Of a stretch of DNA of 64,000 nt, positions 55,915 to 64,000 are shown one piece after another. The stretch is taken from NCBI RefSeq assembly GCF_024362695.1, contig NC_065414.1, forward strand, positions 7,395,501-7,459,500, given 5' to 3'. This stretch comes from Pectinophora gossypiella (lineage: Eukaryota > Arthropoda > Insecta > Lepidoptera > Gelechiidae). A program made the translations under genes and the position numbers. The notes below the pieces were generated by a model. It was not told where the DNA came from and ran no database searches. It saw only the letters and a program-made list of their open reading frames with translations. The stretch's first letter is position 1, and each line of letters starts with the position of its first letter.

Positions 55915-57784
55915 GTCGCGTTAATAAAGCATAATAATGATAAGAAATACCACCGCAAAACCCAAAAATTCTTCAACACGACCATGACGGCCTTTTACTA
56001 CGAAACAAATTATTCTTACTTACATAATTCATCAATGAGCTCCATCCCCATAGTAACTCCCTAAGCATTACTATTTCCCCGCAAGTTAGTATGTGTGAAA
56101 TGATTTGCATTTCTCTCCTTCTTGTGTTTGTATGGACGTGTTCTATTCACGTCGAAACGAAAATGTTTTAGATTTCAAAAAGCATTTTTGCGATCGCGTG
56201 GGGCGCGAAGAAAGGGCAGACAGATGTGGAAGTTGTGGAACTTATTGAGAATTTCCGCGCGTTCACTAGTTGAATTTTTAAAACTAGTCACTATATATGT
56301 TTTAGGCATCTTTTGAAAAAGTAAATTCTATTCTCTGAAGGTTCTTTCAAGCATTGTACCTAAACCTAAAGAGCTACAGTAGAATATTAAATGTTTTTTT
56401 TTGTATTGAATGATTGATAATCTTTTTGTTTTCTCACTGCAGAGTGTCTTGAAGATAATAATATTAATTTCAAATAGCCTAGTACAGGTAGGTAGCTTCA
56501 CCTTAAATATTAGACAATGTGTGACTGTTTCAATTTTACACAAGGTACCTCTGAACTCCCAAACTAGAGTGCATTTACAAGGACTCTGTCGTAACTGAGA
56601 GTGATTGGCTACAGGATCAGCAATTTGAAATGTGAAAGTGAGAATTAAAATTAAAAAAAAGGTGTATGTCAGTATGAGAATGTGATTGTGTGTCAGTTAT
56701 ATACATGCGCTTGAAGATGCTCATCAAATAATTCATATTTGGGCACTTAATAATCTAAAGCATATTGTTTATTTCTACTACATTACGATTATAACCAGCG
56801 AGGCTAATGAACCATGAATGTTATTTCCTGGTATTGCATATTACTTGGCAAACCTTTTCTTTCAGTTTTGCGTTATCATTATTGAGAAATATATTTATAC
56901 TCTCCTTTGTTAGCTATTGATATGTTTTGAAATCCATAAAGGTTCCAAGAACCTTCGTCATTTTTGACAAACTACGTGTCTGTTTAATAAAATCTGGACT
57001 TTAGATGTGTGTGTGTATGGGCGTGTGATGTGTTCGTTCATGGTGAATCCTTTCTGACTTACAGTTTAGAAGTTAGGAGTCGTTCATTTGTTCGACAGTT
57101 CCGACAGAGAGTACACGTACTGACTTATTGAATAAAACCTTTTCGCCTGAGCACGTACATCGAGCAAACATCCCTCACTGTTTGTTAACACCGCAATAAG
57201 AGTATCCGAGAGGTTCGATAAGATAAATATTTGTTGCGAACATTACACACAAACCGAAAATGTTCAGAAGGTAGTCCACTACTGGTTTTCTCCTGTTTGC
57301 CTTTAATTTTTCATTAATTCCCCACTTTTTGAAGACTGATTAATGCTAACCGTTCCATTTATTATAATCTTCTGCTATCATGTGGGTTGTGAGGTGGATT
57401 TCAGGGTTTTTTCTAATAAGAGTATACCTAGTACTTTCAAATCTATATTATTATACGAGTATGACTTACCACCACCTACTGGAGCGAAATTGGTTTCAGT
57501 CGTTAGCTATGTCATTTGACAAAGGAGTAAGTAAGTAGTCTTGTAGAGGTATTTCTTCGATAATACACACTCATGGAAGTTACTCACACATGACATGCAT
57601 TTCTCTATTTTTTATTACTCAAAGTTTTAAAAATACTATAAGTAAAGCATGAAAGGAAAATAAACAGTGGCATTAGTTCCAACTTTTAACTTTTAAGTGT
57701 TAGGTGACTTGGTTGAATGCGTGTTGCTTACGACACTGTGTAGGTGTTTTCACGTAAGTTTTCACGTTTATTCCTTTGGCTTTA
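55915..57784. other. Spacer without supported gene
   Basis: A short piece at about 57380-57400 (gtgggttgtgaggtgg) may be a SINE family A 3' relic. No gene is supported. Confidence 0.35.
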
Positions 57785-57805
57785 TTTTTACCTGCACGAT
57801 AGACA

Positions 57806-57983
57806 AGTCCATATATAACATAATATATAATATATATAAACTCACGCCACTCACACAATCAGCAGAAACTATGGAATTTCCATTTTCTTGCTTCCTCCAC
57901 ATTCATAAATCGTTTCATACACGCACGCCCGTTCAGTGTAGATCCTACTAACCGTTCCTATCTTAGCTGCACTTGATGCTTAC
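57806..57983 (-). mobile_element. SINE family D, older copy
   Basis: It resembles 52910-53071 (ataaactcacgcc, ctatggaatttcc, acacgcacgcccgttcagtg). The flanks ttttacctgcacgatagaca (57786-57805) and ttttacctgtacgatagaag (57985-58004) look like a decayed target duplication with three mismatches. Confidence 0.6.
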
Positions 57984-58004
57984 CTTTTACCTGTACGATA
58001 GAAG

Positions 58005-59399
58005 AACTACATAATTTGATTACTACTTTTTGATACATATGTAGTATAAATGACAGATGGATAATAAAGTAGGATGAAGCGTTAGAAATGCTCAAGGCGC
58101 GTTATCCATGGCCAACTGAAGATAATCGCTAAATCGATAATATCAGTTATCACTTGGTCCTAAAGTAACGTTTCATCACATCAAATAATAATTTCTAATT
58201 CACACTAGTTCTGGATAGTAAGTCAATTTTTGGATAAACCAGAATAACCCGCAACGCAGCACGAATCAACAGCTAAAAGTAACACTAAAACGCCTAAAGC
58301 AATAGCTAGGGGGTGTATTCTCCAAGCCTACGTTGGGGAGTGAAAGATTTAGAGGCAATAACGCGCGATGCGCTGAGCAATCCGATCTCTTTGTCCGTGC
58401 GATCGGATTAGTTCACAAGAAGATTGGCGACGCTCTATTGTGTGACGTAATGAATGATTTTGGGAATAGGTGCATTGATACGTCATTCACGGCGTCATAA
58501 TGTCAAACGCTAGTAACGTGGCAATTTATTTCGATTTCTTCACAACTACATAAATACCCGTAGTTTTATGACTGTAGACGGATTTTCGACAGTCTTGGCG
58601 GTCTTGGCAATATCGTTTCTCATGGGTATAAGATCTAATATTTCGCTCAGATATAGGAGTTTGTTTTCAACTTTGTATTATGTTCAGGTATATTTTTCAT
58701 TATGTATTCCTCTCAAAGATTCTTCTTTCTTACTTTATTAAAAAAGAATTGGTTTTGAATTTGTTTAAACCGTTAGGTAAAACATTCTACAGCTCTACAC
58801 ATTTCTATTAATTGTTGCTACGGACTATTTTCCCTATTTCAATCTGTTGTTAAATTCACTTCACCTAATCTATATTTGTCATTATTTCCCTCTAAAGCTA
58901 ACTAATGAGGTGTTTGATTCCCCTTCACCTGTGATCTTCAGATAGGTACTCAAATTCTACCCACGATTAGTCTCTGGAGCCTCATCTAAATCTAATTACA
59001 GTACTCGATAAACTGTTTCGACGTTCGTATGAAACAACTTCGGAGGCATAGCCGCCTTAATTGGAAATCACTTTTGCATCTGTGGTTCACGTGGGAAGGC
59101 ATTTTAATAGTGTCGTGGTAATTGGAAAGTGGTTGTGGGTAGTGATCTATTTGCGTTCGTCTCGCACTATTTATTTGTAATTGTGTGGAGGCAATGTCAC
59201 AAGTTATCAGAAGATAAATTTGCATCCAACGTATAAAATATTTTCTAAACATACTCAATTATTGACGAGAATATTAGAATTAGAAAAAAATATTTGTGCT
59301 GATTCCGTTTTTTTTTTCAGATTTTATTCTTAAGTAGCTTCGTTTCTTAAATAACCTCTAGACCTTCAGTAGCTTTTTTTAATTTGTTTATCAAAAAGT
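58005..59399. other. Spacer with a GC-richer block
   Basis: 58300-58560 has mixed composition without repeats and includes a tgacgt motif three times (cgtgacg-like and cgtca variants); it could be regulatory. The minus-strand frame 58992-59258 shows no domain. Confidence 0.3.
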
Positions 59400-59497
59400 T
59401 AAGTAAAGTTTAATTTTATTTTATTTTTTCATATTGTTTTTGTATTGTTACTGTGGCGTGCTCTAATAATGAATATTTTCTTTCTTTCTTTTTCTAA
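59400..59497 (+). mobile_element. LINE-like 3' end with (TTTC)n tail
   Basis: The sequence ttgtattgttactgtggcgt then gctctaataatgaatattt with TTTC repeats is recalled as a common lepidopteran retroposon end. Left boundary approximate. Confidence 0.45.
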
Positions 59498-59914
59498 AAA
59501 AAATCGTCGTTAAAATTGGCTTTTGTTAAACAATTAAATACTGCTTTCTTTTATGAAGTATTTGGTCATTGGCTAAGAGTTTTACAATTGTCTTCCCTCT
59601 TTCATTTGAGTCACAGTCGACGAGATTTCGCGATAAAATTTAAATAAAGCTCGTTTCGCCTTTAAAGTTAAAATCTTCTCTGTTATTGTGCTGCGTTTGT
59701 GGGATATTGAACGGGGAAGACTTTTCTTAAGACTCGTTTATTAAGGTCAGTTTTTTAGCGTTCTCTTTGGAATAGAGTCTCCAACCAAATAGAGGGTTGT
59801 TTCCAACAATTTTTCAGTAAGTAAGTAAAGTAAAAAAGGATGAATGTATATTATTAGTTTCAACCTTTCTATTTAAAAACACGTAAGTGGATTTACGTGG
59901 TAACTGTCGATCAC

Positions 59915-60368
59915 CTTACAAATAACTCGCGAAATGAGACTGTATTTGCGTACGATTTTTTCCATCCACAGCTTATCAGCTTCAAAATCGACGTATTGAA
60001 TGTCACTGAATAAAATATCTGCATTTACGTACAAAACAGTATTATTCCAGGGAGGTGTATCCAAAATGAATTTAGCATGAGCCCAGTTGAATTTGCCCAA
60101 ACCGGGTTCATACATAAACCATGCGACTATGAAACTCAGACGGTCTGTGCTTTCTTCATTATACATATTACAATGGTGAATGGTCGAATAATGCACAAGT
60201 GTTGAAATGATGTATGGGAACTTTCTTACGTCTGCTTTCTTGGTAGATTCGGACCATTTATTTCTGTAGACGAGCTTTGAAACATTGTAATAAGGTTTGC
60301 CTTTTACCTCTTTTATTAAAAAGAAGCTATATTTATAACACCTATGTTTACAATAAGGATTTCCTTCA
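59915..60368 (-). CDS. Candidate internal exon, 151 codons, of an unidentified gene
   Basis: On the minus strand a pyrimidine-rich acceptor (ccgtttccgttccgtttag) ends at 60369 and a donor AAG/GTGATC lies at 59915/59914. The 454 nt between them are one base plus 151 open codons; the frame stays open to a stop at 59873. The translation is non-repetitive and globular in composition, with aromatic-rich segments (AWFMYEPGLGKFNWAHAKF), two N-glycosylation sequons (NVS and NNT) and four Cys. A stop-free run this long is unlikely in DNA this AT-rich. There is no Met-led start, so it would be an internal exon. I do not recognise the family; the sequons suggest, weakly, a secreted or membrane protein. 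Confidence 0.42.
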
Positions 60369-63160
60369 CTAAACGGAACGGAAACGGAACTAAAGTATTT
60401 ACTTTAGTTACTTATTTGTCTGTTTGTTTTTCACTAATCTTGCGTCTATACTATACGTATTCTTTTACCTTATGTGGTAATACCGAGCTGAAATATAATC
60501 GTATTTCTTTTCCACTTGTAGCCCCTTGAAGAAAATTATTATAAAGTCTTCAATACACAAACATTGCTCAATAAACTAGGCTAGGCGTTAAGAAAATCAG
60601 CTCGTGGAAGTAGTAGACCTCGAGTTTGTTTCAAAGTTGACCGCGTAATGGAATTTCACTTAAATTATAGTTTCTATATTATTAGTTTAGTTTCTAAGTA
60701 AGCAGGCTTTTGGGATACTAACTTTTAGAATCTTCCAAGACGCTATTAAAGCTGTGTTCCATAATCCATATTTCGTAATTAGTTTGCTTGGTAATTTAAA
60801 TAATGTTAGCAACATAAGTTCACACCGAAATATGACACAGTGGGTCTTTTTTGTCAATAAACTACGTGCAATTGTGAAAAGAAAAAGAAAAGGTTAGATA
60901 TCACTGTTTATTATTAACTGTCACCACAGAACAAAAAAGCTTTTTTCTGAAAGAACATTAAATCCGTCTTCAATCTCGCATCCTAAGTCATCCAACGAAG
61001 TCATTCGGTCATTCTTTCATTCACTCCTAAAGACCGAGAGGGTGAAAACGAAATTAAATTCCGACTGAATGGAGGATCTCAGGGAAGATAAAAGGGATCT
61101 CCTATGAATTATGCGCCCTTAAGATTTGGGAGGGTCCTAGAACAATGGTCTAATCGTCCAATTAAGGTTCGTGAGTTGAAAACGCCGGTAGTATTCAGAG
61201 AATGTGAATGGGACGCGAAATATGCTCGCGTCAGGTAAAGAGGTCGTTCTTAAGCTGGGATTTTGATGGGACTCTCTTATTATAACGTTATGATAGTGTA
61301 ATCTGCATAGTATTCTGAGTAATGTTTGTAATTAAAATGAGAAAATAGTGTAAGGTAAGTTAAATGGTTGAGAAATCCAAGTTCTAATAATTCACAGATA
61401 CTGATTGCACAGAAATTTCGACGGAAACAATGTTTTTAAGCTGTAGTGGAACTAATTTAAGATCAAGTTTAAATGTAAACCCGCTATGAATAACAACCAA
61501 ACGAGCATTAAAAACTGACATAAAACGAAATGCAAAAAGCGACTAACTGTAATAACATTTTCATGACCGTTTAATAGCAATTGCGATTGCGAATGAGTGA
61601 GTGAGTTTAAAAGCAATGTGAATGAATGAACTCTCAAACAGATTCGATTCATTCATATTCATAGTAGGATTCTCTTGGCGCTGTGAACGTAAATTCGCCA
61701 TTTGGTGGTGGTTCTGACGCACATTGGTCATAATTTTCGATTTCACGAACGATTGAGCTGAGTTAACGCCTTTTAGTGCATAGGACGGTTCGGAATCGTC
61801 TGAGCATTATTGTCATTACTTTGGCCTGTTTTCGGTACTTTACGGGATTTACTAGAGATTATTGTACAAATGTTTAGAGGCCTTGGAAGACAAAATATTG
61901 AATAAATGTACAGCTGTCTACAATTTCATCTGAATCTATTGCAGATTTCAACAAAATATAGGTAGCAAAAACAAAGCATTGAATTCGGTCTAACTGTAAA
62001 ATCCTTTTTGGCTCGAACGAAAAACGGAGTCCGGAATTAAAAGTTTGGAAAAGGTCGTATAGCGTTGAACGAACAACTATCAGGCTTTTACGACACTAGA
62101 ACTCACTAGGTATTAAATAAAACAGAAACTTCCAATCCCTAGGTATCGCGCGGCGCATAAATTATAAAATTGGCAAAAGCTTTTAGCTGTCCCCATTTAT
62201 CTCAATTCTAATACCGCGTACACACTAATGCGATTAGGCTGAGTATCCACTAGGTATAAACCACTTAGAGTAATGAGATGCTGTCCCTTAAGAATTAATA
62301 ATATCGAAATTAAGTATAAAGACCTAAGCTTTTAGACCGCTTTGAATAATGAAGCACTAACTAAGTCTCTGAGGAAACAACTAGCTAAAAATAGGATTAC
62401 TAAAAGCTACAACTTTCTTAAAGGGGTTTTTTTGTAAATATTTAAGCTTTCATATAAATGAGGCTAAAAATACTTTTCCTCATATAAATTTGCCTCGTGC
62501 TTGATTGAAGGATACTTCAACTTTATAAATGTTTATTTAGAATTCCCTTTCAACTTATTACATTTGCTCAAAACATGTTTTTATTCATGCTGTTAGAAAT
62601 ATTTTATTTGGATGAGAAGTGGAAAGTTCTACGGAGCCCTCCTTAGTATATCGAGCACAGGTCAGAAAAAATAATTGCACTCACTCTTGGAATTAATGCT
62701 TTCAGATAAATAGACAAGTACCAAATTGTATTTACGCAAGATTTAAACTTAAGGGTGACTAGGACCCCCTCTGTGCATTTCTATGCACAAGTCAACCCGA
62801 GGATTAGGGCCGGCTTAAGTTACATCCATTTCATAAGGATGCCAATTGAATAACTAAGTTAGGTTCAAGGTAACGTAATCTTAGTACTGTAGCTGTAGGT
62901 ATGTACAATCAAAAAGCAAAAGTTCAGTCACTGAGCCCAGCGAATTATTTGTAAACAGTGGTGTAATTATGAACCATTAGTTGTCATAATTATAAAATTT
63001 TGTGGTGTCTTCTGTACTGGACAATATTACAGAAACGACATGTAACCAGGAGGTCTTTAGTGCAACCAGTTCATTTATTACTTTGCAAGAAACTGATTGG
63101 AATTTTTGCAGCTTATCGTACCTATGCCTTGATGGCAAGAAATTTTGGTTACGCCATAAT
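60369..63160. other. 2.8-kb stretch without supported gene
   Basis: A GC-richer, repeat-free block at about 61005-61265 may be regulatory. Frames on the minus strand at 61452-61746 overlap each other and lack splice support. If the exon at 59915-60368 is real, this is its upstream intron. Confidence 0.35.
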
Positions 63161-63163
63161 ATA

Positions 63164-63240
63164 ACAATCAATCAATCAATCAATCAATAATACTTTATTG
63201 CACAACGACATATACAAAGGACACTCATATTACATAAAAT
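63164..63240 (-). mobile_element. LINE-like 3' end with (AATC)n tail
   Basis: AATC repeats, then aatactttattgcacaacga and catatacaaaggaca, are the reverse complement of the type of end seen at 21770-21843. The plus-strand frame ending in it is a shadow. Confidence 0.6.
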
Positions 63241-63663
63241 AAGCTCATAACTGTATTCCCAATTGGGATAGTCTATATCTAGGTCTATAGGTAGAATGAA
63301 ATGATATTATAATATAAATGTAATTCGCAAGCTCAGTAAACAGTGTTACATTCCTTCTAAAAATAAAGTCATAGTCTTTGTATTACAACTCAAAATGTAA
63401 CAGCGTTTATGTTTTTCGAAGTACAGAATTAAGATTCAAGGAAACAATAATAAGTAACCGACCGCCGCTTTGTAGCTGAAACATTCTAAATGCGACCCAT
63501 TTTTGCGGATCCACTGGAAAAGGAAACATTACTTTGAAAAACAAAGAAGTTCCGCGAAATTCTGTGTCTTCCACAAAAGGAAATGCTAAGAAACTTGTCA
63601 GTATTTTTATTTAAATGAAACGTTCCTTCGTCTGATTTACAGAGAAAAGTTGATTTAGCTCAC
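63241..63663. other. Spacer without supported gene
   Basis: Nothing recognised. Confidence 0.4.
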
Positions 63664-63667
63664 AACT

Positions 63668-63796
63668 GGGGGTTTAAAAAGGCCACATTGAATCAATCAT
63701 CTAAAAAAGCAATATTGTTATTTGATATTTGTTAACATTCCGCACTTTTTTTAATGCTTTTTTAGATAAATTGCAACAATATGGCCTTTTTAGACC
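63668..63796. mobile_element. MITE family F, copy 3 (shortened)
   Basis: The ends gggtttaaaaaggccacatt and atatggcctttttagacc are inverted. aactgg occurs at 63664-63669 and 63797-63802 and may be the target duplication. The interior is shorter than in copies 1 and 2. Confidence 0.65.
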
Positions 63797-64000
63797 AACT
63801 GGCTAAGTTCGATACTTTTATAAATACATTATCTCCCAGACTAATAACTTAAGAAGTCGGCAACTCCCATTTGAGTTTATACTAAGTATTCTTAACATCA
63901 TTGTTTTCCAATGCGCTTGGTGCTTCCTTGCAAATAAATCTTGGTAGTATGCTAATTTTATTTCATTAAAGCGGTTGGACTATGAACAATATTGCTCGAC

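Noticed and set aside
55732..56064. 110-codon plus-strand frame as a gene
   Set aside because: Half of it is MITE family F, which is non-coding in its other copies.
58992..59258. Exon downstream of the candidate exon at 59915-60368
   Set aside because: There is an acceptor-like gtttag at about 59249, but the in-phase reading stops after about 15 codons and the longer frame has no domain; joining was not supportable.

Overview
The window looks like nuclear DNA of a moth or butterfly, probably noctuid-like. It is AT-rich by eye, has no dense genes or operon structure, and carries many short transposon copies whose sequences I recognise from memory as typical of lepidopteran genomes: tRNA-headed SINEs, a Jockey-type LINE, an RTE-like LINE tail and several families of small inverted-repeat elements. 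No search was possible, so organism and family names rest on recall; the boundaries, target-site duplications (TSDs) and inverted repeats were read directly.

Likely host gene content is thin. At the extreme left edge, on the minus strand, is a well-formed insect core promoter: a TATA box 30 bp upstream of a TCAG initiator, a short leader, and a three-codon first coding exon (M-K-L) ending in a strong GTGAGT donor. This is the usual 5' end of a small secreted or cuticle-type protein gene, whose body lies outside the window. Near the right end, 59915-60368 on the minus strand is the best internal exon candidate (151 open codons with an acceptor and a donor). Weaker exon-like segments lie at 20843-21031, 22048-22326 and 42580-42625, and weaker promoter-like sites at 23523 and 25578. 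The rest reads as intergenic or intronic sequence with a few GC-richer blocks.

Layout: 1-8 kb, the edge gene, a SINE fragment, foldback elements and a nested SINE pair (a tRNA/5S-like SINE inside an older SINE). 8.7-10.4 kb, a clean 5'-truncated Jockey-type LINE with the C-terminal half of its reverse transcriptase open. 10.8-14.7 kb, a recent non-autonomous LTR retrotransposon with near-identical 646/648-bp LTRs, a 4-bp TSD and an internal region made largely of tandem repeats. 15-31 kb, mostly featureless AT-rich DNA with dispersed repeats. 31-39 kb, a dense patch of LINE tails and SINEs, including an insertion inside an insertion at 37.9-38.3 kb. 39-48.7 kb, more foldback elements, a second copy of the LINE, a ~140-bp minisatellite whose end sequence recurs 1 kb away, and a full-length SINE with an exact TSD. 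50-64 kb, further SINE pieces, foldback copies and the candidate exon.

The elements form a small ecology. LINE-type insertions (with 10-14 bp TSDs) and SINEs with different heads share a central domain, inverted-repeat families recur as two to four copies each, and insertions repeatedly land in older insertions. I found no rRNA gene, no free-standing tRNA gene, no CRISPR array and no bacterial or viral gene cluster.
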